Source: DATCZS01 sp036525795
GTDB lineage: Bacteria; Actinomycetota; Acidimicrobiia; Spongiisociales; ZC4RG35
Direction: 5' to 3'
Length of the DNA stretch: 30,957 nucleotides
NCBI GenBank assembly: GCA_036525795.1
Contig: DATCZS010000143.1
Coordinates: 1 to 30,957 of the forward strand
The position numbers were made by a program, and so were the translations under genes. This document shows, piece by piece, positions 14,751 to 21,696 of the stretch; positions within the stretch are counted from its first letter, which is position 1; every line of letters starts with the position of its first letter. The notes under the pieces are model-generated. The model was not told the DNA's origin and made no database searches. It worked only from the letters and a program-made list of their open reading frames with translations.

Positions 14751-15652
14751 ACGCCAGACGCCTCCTCGGGTGGCTCATGGGGTGGCGGGTGCTCGGACCG
14801 GTCATCGTTCCCCGGTGGAAATCGGAACAGGAGCACCCGTGGCGGGTGGAGGGGCGGACCGTGTTCGTCGGTGACTCGGAGTTCCTGGTGCGTCAGAGCG
14901 GACCGGCGGGCGCTCCCGAGGTGTTGCTCATCCACGGACTGGGCGGTTCGTCGCTCGGCGAGTGGTACGCCCCTGGCCGTCTCCTCGCCCGGCGGTTCAG
15001 GGTGACGATGGTGGATCACCGGAACCACGGTCTCTCGTCCAGGACCACGACCCGCTTCGAGGTCGAGGACGTGGCAGACGACGTTGCCGCGGTGCTCGCC
15101 GAGCTGGGCATCGACTCGATCGACGTGGTCGGCTATTCGATGGGGGGCGCCATCGCCCAATCGCTGGCGCACCGCCATCCGCGGCAGGTGCGGAGGCTGG
15201 TCCTGGTGGCGACTCTGGCGGCGCACACCACCGCCGCTCGCCTCCTCCGGATGGTGTCTGTCGTGGTCATCCGGGCGTGGGAGCGGATCACCGGCGTCGG
15301 GACCCCTGAGGTGCGGTGGGCCTATCTGGTGGGGACGGGGGCGGTGGGCCGTCCCCACAGGAGGTGGCTGTGGGCCGACACGCATCGTCGCGATCCGGAG
15401 GCGGGAGCCGCCGCCGCCTTCGCCATCCTGCGGTTCGACTCTCGTCCCTGGCTCGCCGAGCTCGACCACCCGTGCCTGGTGGTCATTCCGACCAGAGATC
15501 AGCTGGTGCCTCCCCGGTGGCAGTACGACCTGGCCGCTCGCCTGAGGCGCGTCGAAATCGCCGAACTGGGCGGCGCCCGCCACGAGGCGCCGTGGACGCA
15601 CGCCGAACAGCTGGCGTCTGCCGTGTCCGAGTTCCTGGCGCGGCCGGTCTAG
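14747..15652 (+). CDS. Alpha/beta-fold hydrolase
   Basis: This 301-aa protein has the alpha/beta-hydrolase order: oxyanion loop HGLGG (63-67), DHRNHGLS, nucleophile S131 in GYSMGGA, acid in IPTRDQLVPP, and His in GGARHEAPW near the C-terminus. The lid region (about 160-215) contains a basic amphipathic stretch. The GTG start at 14747 overlaps the stop of the ferredoxin-like gene. The first ~20 residues are hydrophobic (LLGWLMGWRVLGPVIV) and could dip into the membrane. Substrate unknown; esterase, lipase or C-C hydrolase are all possible. Its TAG is shared, as CTAG, with the convergent 25-aa gene. Confidence 0.88.
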   Translation: MNARRLLGWLMGWRVLGPVIVPRWKSEQEHPWRVEGRTVFVGDSEFLVRQSGPAGAPEVLLIHGLGGSSLGEWYAPGRLLARRFRVTMVDHRNHGLSSRTTTRFEVEDVADDVAAVLAELGIDSIDVVGYSMGGAIAQSLAHRHPRQVRRLVLVATLAAHTTAARLLRMVSVVVIRAWERITGVGTPEVRWAYLVGTGAVGRPHRRWLWADTHRRDPEAGAAAAFAILRFDSRPWLAELDHPCLVVIPTRDQLVPPRWQYDLAARLRRVEIAELGGARHEAPWTHAEQLASAVSEFLARPV

Positions 15653-15726
15653 GCGGTGTCGACCATCTTCTTGGCGACGAACCCCATCAGCCCGACGACC
15701 AGGAGGATGAGCAGAAACTTCTTCAT
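15649..15726 (-). CDS. 25-aa single-membrane-helix small protein
   Basis: The product is MKKFLLILLVVGLMGFVAKK followed by MVDTA: a basic start, a ~14-residue hydrophobic helix and a KK pair, typical of small membrane proteins. A minus-strand TACCCT box lies exactly 7 nt before the ATG, the same leaderless arrangement as larger genes here, and this is the main reason to believe the gene. Small MKK-starting membrane proteins (for example the DLW-39 family) are known in actinobacteria, but the DLW motif is absent. Its TAG overlaps the stop of the convergent hydrolase gene in the palindrome CTAG. Function unknown. Confidence 0.6.
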   Translation of the reverse strand: MKKFLLILLVVGLMGFVAKKMVDTA

Positions 15727-15733
15727 GGTGCCG

Positions 15734-15739
15734 AGGGTA
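15734..15739 (-). promoter_or_regulatory. -10 box TACCCT, leaderless start of the 25-aa gene
   Basis: On the minus strand TACCCT is followed by CGGCACC and the ATG at 15726, a 7-nt gap that fits leaderless transcription. Confidence 0.5.
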
Positions 15740-15849
15740 TCGGCCGGTCCGGTGGGGCGAAAGGGCCGAGTGGGCCAATTCTCGGGGCCATGGGAACAGG
15801 CCTCGTCCTCGACGGGGACGGCGGGGTGGGGTTGACGCGGGTGACGGGA

Positions 15850-15855
15850 TAGGCT
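15850..15855 (+). promoter_or_regulatory. Candidate -10 box TAGGCT before the 36-aa ORF
   Basis: TAGGCT lies 9 nt before ATG 15865 and would drive the 36-aa ORF, the membrane protein and the 52-aa ORF together. Confidence 0.45.
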
Positions 15856-15864
15856 GGCGGAATC

Positions 15865-15975
15865 ATGGATCCCCGCCGTTCTGCGCCTCAGGTGGAACCG
15901 CGGCCTGTCGCCGCCGCAGGTGACGACCGGCCGTCCGATCCGACCGTCCGGGAGACCGAGAGAAGGGTCCGCTGA
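15865..15975 (+). CDS. 36-aa Arg/Pro-rich small ORF, coupled to the downstream membrane-protein gene
   Basis: ATG 15865 to TGA 15973-15975 encodes 36 residues starting MDPRRSAPQVEPRPVAAAG and ending ETERRVR. It has no membrane helix and is rich in Arg, Pro and Asp. Its stop overlaps the next start as TGATG, and a TAGGCT box lies 9 nt upstream of its ATG. It may be a leader peptide that couples or regulates translation of the membrane protein, or a small partner protein. The alternative is chance: the ORF is short and low-complexity. Confidence 0.45.
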   Translation: MDPRRSAPQVEPRPVAAAGDDRPSDPTVRETERRVR

Positions 15976-17345
15976 TGAGTGCCTGGGGTCTGCCCGCGTC
16001 GATCTCCTTCCCGCCTCCGGTGTTCGCTCACGGCATCGGCGGGCGCCAGGATCTGCCGGTCCCGCTCGGCGTGTCGGTCCTGGCGGCCGTCGTGGTGCTC
16101 GTGGTGTCGTTCGTGGCTCTGGCGGCGCTGTGGAAGTCACCGCGCTGGCAACACCCGTCCCCGGCTGCGGTGTTCGGCACCGGAGTCGCAGCGGTGCTGC
16201 GCCGCGTGCTGGCGGTGCTCGGCGTGGCGGGTCTCGGCCTCGTGGTGGTCGCCGGTGTGCTGGGCGTCGACAACTCATCGGCCAACCCCGCCTCCGTGCT
16301 GGTGTTCGTCGGCTTCTGGCTGGTGGTGCCCTTTGTCGGCGCCCTTCTGATCGACGTCTACCGCTGGCTCGATCCGTGGCGCCGTCTGGCCGGTTGGTTC
16401 GGGATCGATCGGGAGGTGCCGGGCGCAGTCGAACGACTCGGATATCTGCCGGCCACGGCCGCGTTTCTCGCGTTCACATGGCTCGAACTCGTCTCTCCTG
16501 CATCCGGACCCCGGGCGGTGGGGATCGCTGCAGCCGTGTACACCGCCTACCTGCTGGGGATGGCCTGGTGGGTGGGCCCCGACGCTGCCTCGCAGACCGC
16601 CGACGCATTCGCCGTCTACAACCGGATGCTGGGGGGGATCGCCCCATACCGGGTCGAGGGGGACGGCATCGTCCGGCAGGGCTGGCTTCGGGGGCTGATC
16701 CAGATTCCGGAGCGACGGGGGATGGATCTGTTCGTGATCGCCATGATCGGCACCGTCACCTACGACGGCGCGTCCGCCACCCCTTGGTGGAGGGAGTCTC
16801 TGGCCAATCCGCTCGTCACCCTGTTGGGCGACTGGGGCCTGGCGGTCTCGCCGGCGACGGCGCTGGTGGGCACGGTGCTGTGGGCGATCACCATCGGCCT
16901 GGTGTATGCCGCCTACCTCGGGGCTGCCGGGGCGGCCGCCCGGCTGGTTGGGGGGGATGCGACCACCCGGAAGGTGGCCCTCCGCTTCGCCCACACCCTG
17001 GTGCCGATCGCGTTCGCCTACGCATTCGCCCACTATTTCACCCTGGTGCTGTTCGAGGGCCAGTTGCTCATCTCCACGATGAGCGATCCGTTCGACCTGG
17101 GGTGGAACCTGTTCGGGAGCGCCGACCGATCGATCGACTACGGGTTGATCGCCGAGTCGACGGCCTGGGTCTGGTACACGCAGGTGGCCGCCATCGTCCT
17201 GGGCCACGTCGGGGGTGTGGTGCTGGCCCACGATCGTGCGCTGGCGGACTTCCCCCCCCATCGGGCGGTGGCCTCCCAGTACGTGATGCTTGCGCTGATG
17301 GTGGCGCTGACCGGACTCGGCCTCGTCATTCTCGCGGCCGGATGA
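15975..17345 (+). CDS. Polytopic membrane protein of the type annotated 'fenitrothion hydrolase'
   Basis: This 456-aa protein has about ten hydrophobic helices. The N-terminus has the recognisable segment FAHGIGGRQDLPVPLGVSV, then the first long helix; later come DVYRWLDPWRRLAGW, WWVGPDAASQTADAFAVYNR, and a C-terminal part with FAHTLVPIAFAYAFAHYFTL and HVGGVVLAHDRAL. Several His residues near helix ends could bind metal or heme, but this is speculative. Actinobacterial homologues are often labelled fenitrothion hydrolase from distant similarity; I do not take that as its natural role. The ATG overlaps the 36-aa ORF's stop (TGATG), and a 52-aa gene follows after 4 bp. Its location beside other membrane genes suggests a membrane or respiratory role. 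Confidence 0.75.
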   Translation: MSAWGLPASISFPPPVFAHGIGGRQDLPVPLGVSVLAAVVVLVVSFVALAALWKSPRWQHPSPAAVFGTGVAAVLRRVLAVLGVAGLGLVVVAGVLGVDNSSANPASVLVFVGFWLVVPFVGALLIDVYRWLDPWRRLAGWFGIDREVPGAVERLGYLPATAAFLAFTWLELVSPASGPRAVGIAAAVYTAYLLGMAWWVGPDAASQTADAFAVYNRMLGGIAPYRVEGDGIVRQGWLRGLIQIPERRGMDLFVIAMIGTVTYDGASATPWWRESLANPLVTLLGDWGLAVSPATALVGTVLWAITIGLVYAAYLGAAGAAARLVGGDATTRKVALRFAHTLVPIAFAYAFAHYFTLVLFEGQLLISTMSDPFDLGWNLFGSADRSIDYGLIAESTAWVWYTQVAAIVLGHVGGVVLAHDRALADFPPHRAVASQYVMLALMVALTGLGLVILAAG

Positions 17346-17349
17346 CGCG

Positions 17350-17508
17350 GTGAGCTCCCTTGTGCTGGCACACGGGAGCGGACTCGACGACATCGCCTGG
17401 TTTGTGACTCCCGTGGTGGGCGTCCTGATCGCGCTCCGCATCGCCGAAAGGCGGGCGCGGGCGAGGTCGGGGAGAGAGCCGGAGGAGGAAGGCGACGACG
17501 GTGCCTGA
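17350..17508 (+). CDS. 52-aa small single-pass membrane protein
   Basis: GTG 17350 to TGA 17506-17508 encodes MSSLVLAHGSGLDDIAWFVT, then a hydrophobic helix (PVVGVLIALRIAE), an Arg-rich stop-transfer stretch (RRARARSGR) and an acidic tail (EPEEEGDD). It begins 4 bp after the large membrane protein, so it is very likely in the same operon. Its start echoes the AHG-x-G segment near the N-terminus of that protein. The charge pattern predicts a short outer N-terminus and a cytoplasmic tail. Function unknown; an accessory subunit of the larger protein is a reasonable inference. Confidence 0.65.
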   Translation: MSSLVLAHGSGLDDIAWFVTPVVGVLIALRIAERRARARSGREPEEEGDDGA

Positions 17509-17529
17509 CCGCGCCGGCGTCGAACTCGC

Positions 17530-17535
17530 TATCCT
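17530..17535 (+). promoter_or_regulatory. Candidate -10 box TATCCT before the 395-aa membrane protein
   Basis: TATCCT lies 9 nt before ATG 17545 and could give this gene its own near-leaderless transcript. Confidence 0.45.
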
Positions 17536-17544
17536 CTCGCCCCG

Positions 17545-18732
17545 ATGAGTGAACACCTCGCTGCCGCCGCCCAGGCCCTGAACGCCCCTGAGGTGCTCGT
17601 GCAGCGCTCGGCGGAAGCCCGGGCCAAGGCCACCGGATCTTCGATCGACGATGTGTTGGTGGCGTGGGCCGGGGGTCGAACGGCCGCACCTGCGCAGGTC
17701 GCCGCCGTGGAGCCAACGCCCGCGGCGCCGGAGCCGCAGGCGGTCGAACCAGAGGTGGCCCCGCCGCCCACCGCCGATGCTCCCGGGCCGGGTGCCGCGC
17801 CGGCGGAGGCTCCGGCCATGGCCACCGGTGTCGTGGTCCTGGTGGAGGAGGCGCCGGTGGAGACGGTCGAGGCCGCACCGCTGCGGGATCGAATCCGCCG
17901 CTCGAGCAGGGTCGGCGCCGTCGTGGGGTTGGCGATGGGGCTTCTCGTTGTGCTGTTCGCCTCCCAGTGGCTGGTGCCTCGTGCCACGTCTGTCGAGATC
18001 GGGGGCACCACCGGAGCCGCCATCGATGTCGTCGGGGGTTGGCTGGTCGTGGGGCTGGGGTTGATCTCGGCGGCGGCAGGCGCGGTGGTGGCCGGGGCCT
18101 CCCGGATGATCACGGGATGGTTCGGTGGCGGCCTGCAGCTCGCCAACCGCCCGTCCGGCACAATGGTCGTGGGCGCAACGGGGGGTCTGGTGACGGGCGC
18201 CGCCCTCGGCGGTGTCCTGCTGGCGTCTGGAACCCCCAACGACCTGGCCGAAGGGGTGACCACCGTCCCTCTGATGGGATCGGTGCTGTGGACATTGGCC
18301 GGGTGGACGGCAGGCGGATGGCTCATCGGGGTGCTGGTGCAGGCGTTCGCCGTTCCCCGCGGCGTCGAGTCCGGCGAGGCCGAGGAGTCGTCTGGCGTCA
18401 AGGACCGCCTGGCGACCGCCTACGGTCTGCCGGCGGTGGCGGCGGTGGCGATCCTCCTTCTCGTGCTTCCCGTCGCATACGTGTTCATCTCGTATCCGGA
18501 GTGGGCTCCGGTGACGGGCGTGTTCGTTGCCGCCAGCATCCTCGGGTTCGCCGGACTGTCGGCGTCCCGGCCGGGCATGAGGATCACCGGAGGCGAGTTT
18601 CTCCTCGCGGCCGCCGGAGTGGCGGTGGTCGTGACCGTCATCGTCGCCGTCCTCGCCATCCAGGGCGGTGGCGGACACGGTGAGGAGGGGCATGGCGAAG
18701 GCGAGGCGGTGGCGGCCGTCGTGGCCGTCTAG
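17545..18732 (+). CDS. Multi-pass membrane protein with Pro/Ala/Glu-rich N-terminal linker, function unknown
   Basis: This 395-aa protein is not recognised. Residues 1-44 form a small helical module (LNAPEVLVQRSAEARAKATG, then SIDDVLVAWAGG) resembling the short helical domains that bind partner proteins. Residues ~47-95 are a Pro/Ala/Glu linker. From about 120 on there are seven or so hydrophobic helices rich in Gly and Ala, separated by short loops. The C-terminus carries GGGGHGEEGHGEGE, a His/Glu-rich tail that could bind metal. It follows the 52-aa gene after 36 bp in the same direction and may belong with it. GC content and codon use look like those of its neighbours. Confidence 0.7.
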   Translation: MSEHLAAAAQALNAPEVLVQRSAEARAKATGSSIDDVLVAWAGGRTAAPAQVAAVEPTPAAPEPQAVEPEVAPPPTADAPGPGAAPAEAPAMATGVVVLVEEAPVETVEAAPLRDRIRRSSRVGAVVGLAMGLLVVLFASQWLVPRATSVEIGGTTGAAIDVVGGWLVVGLGLISAAAGAVVAGASRMITGWFGGGLQLANRPSGTMVVGATGGLVTGAALGGVLLASGTPNDLAEGVTTVPLMGSVLWTLAGWTAGGWLIGVLVQAFAVPRGVESGEAEESSGVKDRLATAYGLPAVAAVAILLLVLPVAYVFISYPEWAPVTGVFVAASILGFAGLSASRPGMRITGGEFLLAAAGVAVVVTVIVAVLAIQGGGGHGEEGHGEGEAVAAVVAV

Positions 18733-18811
18733 ACACTTCGGCTCACAGGCCCGGGCCCCGCGGAGCGCAGTCTCGAGCAGCCGGGAGCGCCGGGGGTCTC
18801 CGCCGCTCGCT

Positions 18812-19102
18812 TCAGGCGTCCTCCACCCGCAGCGCGACGCGAATCCCGCCGATCAGCCCCCATTCGACGCGTACCGGTTCGCCGCTGCGCAGGTGCTCGG
18901 TCAGATGCGGGAGGGGAAAGGCGTACTGGCCATCCGCAGCCGGTGCGAACGTCACGAGCTCCCCGTCGTCGAGGACCGTGAACGAACGGACGGTGCTCAG
19001 ATCGCCGTCCACCGCAGTGACGACTCCGATGGTGGTTCCGGACTCTGCCCCGCAGCCGGCGATCACCATGGCCAGCACCGCAGCTGCGATGGTGGAGCGC
19101 AT
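18812..19102 (-). CDS. Small putative lipoprotein
   Basis: This 96-aa protein has an export signal MRSTIAAAVLAMVIAGC whose VIAGC is a good lipobox (Cys17). The mature ~80 residues look like one small beta-rich domain (TTIGVVTAVDGDLSTVRSFT, then VTFAPAADGQYAFPLPHL, ending in VEWGLIGGIRVALRVEDA), resembling an OB-like or single-strand-swapped barrel; I do not recognise the family. ATG 19102 is preceded at 8 nt by minus-strand TAGAGT. It is divergent from the ABC exporter operon across 63 bp, each with its own -10 box, so the two could share regulation. Confidence 0.72.
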   Translation of the reverse strand: MRSTIAAAVLAMVIAGCGAESGTTIGVVTAVDGDLSTVRSFTVLDDGELVTFAPAADGQYAFPLPHLTEHLRSGEPVRVEWGLIGGIRVALRVEDA

Positions 19103-19110
19103 GAGGGGGC

Positions 19111-19116
19111 ACTCTA
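19111..19116 (-). promoter_or_regulatory. Candidate -10 box TAGAGT of the small lipoprotein
   Basis: On the minus strand TAGAGT is followed by 8 nt and the ATG at 19102. It faces away from the TAGCCT box of the ABC operon in the same 63-bp gap. Confidence 0.45.
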
Positions 19117-19152
19117 GGATCGATCGGGCCATCGCCGGATGTCGGGCGCCTC

Positions 19153-19158
19153 TAGCCT
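19153..19158 (+). promoter_or_regulatory. -10 box TAGCCT, leaderless start of the ABC exporter operon
   Basis: TAGCCT plus 7 nt leads to ATG 19166 and rules out the longer in-frame start at 19139, which would lie upstream of the box. Confidence 0.6.
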
Positions 19159-19165
19159 CCCCGAC

Positions 19166-20116
19166 ATGCCAGCAGTCGAGGTCTCCTCCCTCCGTCGCAC
19201 CTTCGTCTCGAAGCGCTCCGGCGACGCAGAGCTCGTTGCACTCGACGGTGTCGATCTCTCGGTCGAAGAGGGTGAGATCCACGGCCTGCTCGGCCCCAAC
19301 GGCGCCGGGAAGACGACTCTCGTCAAGATCCTCGCCACCATCCTGATTCCCACCTCGGGGCGGGCGGCGGTGCTCGGTCACGACGTGGTCACCGAGACCG
19401 AGGCGGTGCGACGTGCGATCGGGCTCGTGTTCGGCGGCGACCGAGGGCTCTACACACGGCTCACGGCGCGCCGGAACCTGGAGTACTGGGCAGCCCTCTA
19501 CGACGTGCCCCCCCACATGACGACCCGGACCGTCGACGGGCTGCTCGAGCGCGTGGGACTCGCCTCCCGGGCGGACGACCGGGTGGAGGGGTTCAGCCGG
19601 GGAATGAAACAGCGCCTGCACCTGGCCCGCGGTCTGGTGGGGGACCCCAGGGTGATCTTCCTCGACGAACCCACTGTCGGCCTCGACCCGATGGCATCGC
19701 GCGAGTTCAGGGGGTTGGTGGCGGACCTGAAGGCCAAGGGAACCACCGTGTTTCTCACCACCCACGATCTGGCGGAGGCCGAGGACGTGTGTGACCGTGT
19801 GACGCTCATCGACCGGGGGAGGATCCTGGCCACGGAGTCACCGGCGACGCTGGGCCGCTTCGTCAGCGACTACGAGTGGGTGGAGGCGCGCGAGATCCCG
19901 TACGAAGTGATGCGGCGGATCGTCGGCGTGGTGGGACCGGGCGCCGTGAGCGAGCTCCCGGCCGGCGGGGTCCGCATCCAGCCCGAGTCCCGTGAGGCGG
20001 TTCGGTCGGTGCTGGCCGCCCTCGTCGAAGGCGGGGTGACGTCGCTTCGGACCGGGTACCCGTCGCTGCAGGAGGTGTACCTCCGGATGATCGGAGACCG
20101 GGGGATGGAGGTGTGA
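19166..20116 (+). CDS. ABC transporter ATP-binding protein (ABC-2/DrrA type)
   Basis: This 316-aa ATPase has Walker A GPNGAGKTT (43-51), signature FSRGMKQRL in place of the classic LSGGQ, Walker B VIFLDEPTVGLDP and switch His in TTHDLAEAEDVCDRV. The C-terminal ~80 residues form the extra domain common in ABC-2 exporter ATPases such as DrrA, ending YPSLQEVYLRMIG. It powers the two permeases that follow, exporting an unknown substrate such as a drug or lipid. The stop overlaps the next start (GTGA), so the three genes form one coupled operon. Confidence 0.92.
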   Translation: MPAVEVSSLRRTFVSKRSGDAELVALDGVDLSVEEGEIHGLLGPNGAGKTTLVKILATILIPTSGRAAVLGHDVVTETEAVRRAIGLVFGGDRGLYTRLTARRNLEYWAALYDVPPHMTTRTVDGLLERVGLASRADDRVEGFSRGMKQRLHLARGLVGDPRVIFLDEPTVGLDPMASREFRGLVADLKAKGTTVFLTTHDLAEAEDVCDRVTLIDRGRILATESPATLGRFVSDYEWVEAREIPYEVMRRIVGVVGPGAVSELPAGGVRIQPESREAVRSVLAALVEGGVTSLRTGYPSLQEVYLRMIGDRGMEV

Positions 20117-20880
20117 GCGGGCTGATCGCCGCCTACCGGATGCAGCTCGCCCTGGCGTGGCGTACCCCCAACTACTGGATGACCCAGGCCACCACCCCTG
20201 TACAGGTGGTGCTCTTCCTCTCGATCGTCGATGCCTTCGACCGTCCCGACCTCCTGGCCAATGCGCTGCTGGCGCCCGCCCTCATGACCGTGTGGGCGAC
20301 GGCGGTGTGGACCGGTGGCTCGGTGATCCGCAACGACCGCTGGGGCGGGTTGATCGAACTGCACGTCGCCGCCCCTCGTTCGTACTGGTGGGTGGTGGTC
20401 GCCCGGGTGGGGGCAGTGGTCACCCTTTCGCTCCTGGTGGTCCCGATCGCCGTGCTCACGGCCTGGGTGACCTATGGCGTCGTGGTCGACGTCGCCCACC
20501 CGGTGATGCTGGCGGTGGCGATGACGGTGACGGCCGGTGCGATCGTTGCGACCGCCACCGTGCTGTCGAGCCTCACCATCCTCAGCCGTGCCGCCATCAC
20601 CTTCCAGAACTCTGCGTCGTATCCGGTCCTGCTGCTGGGCGGGGTGTTCGTCCCGGTGGCGTTGCTGCCGGGCTGGGCCCAGCCGCTGGGACGGCTGGTG
20701 TTCCTGTCATGGGGCTCGGACGCCATCCGGCAGACGATCTCCGAGCCGTCACTCGATGGCATCGCCGGCCGGCTGGCCGCAGTGGTGGTGCTGGGCGGCC
20801 TCACCCTCTACGGCGGTTCCCGGCTGGTCCGGTCCATCCTGTTCCGGGTTCGTGTGTCTGGCGAGATCGGGGTCGCATGA
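20113..20880 (+). CDS. ABC-2 type permease, first subunit
   Basis: This 255-aa membrane protein has about six helices and the ABC-2 permease pattern: an N-terminal amphipathic start (LIAAYRMQLALAWRTPNYW), AAPRSYWWVVVARVGAV as the coupling-helix region, and SYPVLLLGGVFVPVALLPGW followed by LGRLVFLSWGSDAIRQ before the last helix. GTG 20113 overlaps the ATPase stop and its TGA overlaps the next ATG. It probably pairs with the next permease as a heterodimer. Confidence 0.85.
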   Translation: MSGLIAAYRMQLALAWRTPNYWMTQATTPVQVVLFLSIVDAFDRPDLLANALLAPALMTVWATAVWTGGSVIRNDRWGGLIELHVAAPRSYWWVVVARVGAVVTLSLLVVPIAVLTAWVTYGVVVDVAHPVMLAVAMTVTAGAIVATATVLSSLTILSRAAITFQNSASYPVLLLGGVFVPVALLPGWAQPLGRLVFLSWGSDAIRQTISEPSLDGIAGRLAAVVVLGGLTLYGGSRLVRSILFRVRVSGEIGVA

Positions 20881-21662
20881 CAGCTGCCATCCGCGTGATG
20901 GGCAATGCCGCCCTGGTCGGGTACGAGGAGGTCCGCGCCCAGTTCACCTGGAAGTCGTGGCTGTTCGGGTGGGTGGCGCGATCGGTCGCCCAGGTCCTGT
21001 TCTACGCCGCCATGGGCCTGGCGGTGGGGAGCGAGGAGTTCATCCCGTACGCGTTCCTCGGAAACGTCGTGGCATCCGCCGCCCTGATGGGCCTGGCGGT
21101 GGGTCCCGACACGGCCGCCGAGCGGTTCAACGGCACGTTGCCGCTGCTCGTGGCCGCGCCGCGATCACTGCTGCCGGTGTTCGCCGGCCGGTCGCTCTCC
21201 CATCTGGTTCAGGGGACGGTGGAGGCGATGATCGTCTTCTCGGTGCTGGCGCCGTTCGTCGGCTTCCCCGACCGCTGGTGGTGGCTTCCGCTCGGTCTCA
21301 CCGTCGTCGTGGCGGGGACATACGGGTTGGGGCTGTGCCTCGCAGCCGTCTCGATCGACCGGTATCGGATCTCCAACCTTCTCATGAACGTCTCCTTCTA
21401 CCTGCTCGTCGCCATCGGGGGCGTCAACGTCCCGACCGACGTGTTCCCCCGCTGGGTGCAGCTGGCCGCCTCGGTGCTTCCCCTGCACCACGGTCTTCTC
21501 GGCGTGCGCGAGCTGGTCGTGACCGGTCCGTCGGCGACGGTCGCCGGCCGGTTCGGACTCGAACTGACCGTGGGGGCCGCCTGGCTGGCGCTCGGCCTGC
21601 TCGGATTCCGGTTCGCCGCCGAGTCGGGGCGCAAGGACGGCTCGATCGACTTCGCCGAGTGA
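20877..21662 (+). CDS. ABC-2 type permease, second subunit
   Basis: This 261-aa protein is a second six-helix permease, related to its upstream neighbour: FTWKSWLFGWVARSVAQVLF, then DTAAERFNGTLPLLVAAPRS (the coupling region matching AAPRSYWW of the first subunit) and YLLVAIGGVNVPTDVFPRW before LHHGLLGVRELV. ATG 20877 overlaps the preceding stop as ATGA; the long frame running upstream through the first permease is a shadow. Together with the ATPase it forms a complete exporter. Substrate unknown. Confidence 0.85.
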   Translation: MTAAIRVMGNAALVGYEEVRAQFTWKSWLFGWVARSVAQVLFYAAMGLAVGSEEFIPYAFLGNVVASAALMGLAVGPDTAAERFNGTLPLLVAAPRSLLPVFAGRSLSHLVQGTVEAMIVFSVLAPFVGFPDRWWWLPLGLTVVVAGTYGLGLCLAAVSIDRYRISNLLMNVSFYLLVAIGGVNVPTDVFPRWVQLAASVLPLHHGLLGVRELVVTGPSATVAGRFGLELTVGAAWLALGLLGFRFAAESGRKDGSIDFAE

Positions 21663-21668
21663 GGGAGG

Positions 21669-21691
21669 GACCGGCCGCCGGGCGGCCGGTC
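21669..21691. terminator. Bidirectional GC-rich terminator between ABC operon and ctaG
   Basis: GACCGGCCGCC (21669-21679) and GGCGGCCGGTC (21681-21691) are perfect complements around a single central G, giving a strong hairpin between the convergent gene ends. No T-run follows. Confidence 0.75.
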
Positions 21692-21696
21692 GGGTC

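Noticed and set aside
18748..18757. GGCCCGGGCC palindrome as terminator between the 395-aa gene and the lipoprotein gene
   Set aside because: It is a short uninterrupted palindrome with no room for a loop; expected by chance in such GC-rich DNA.
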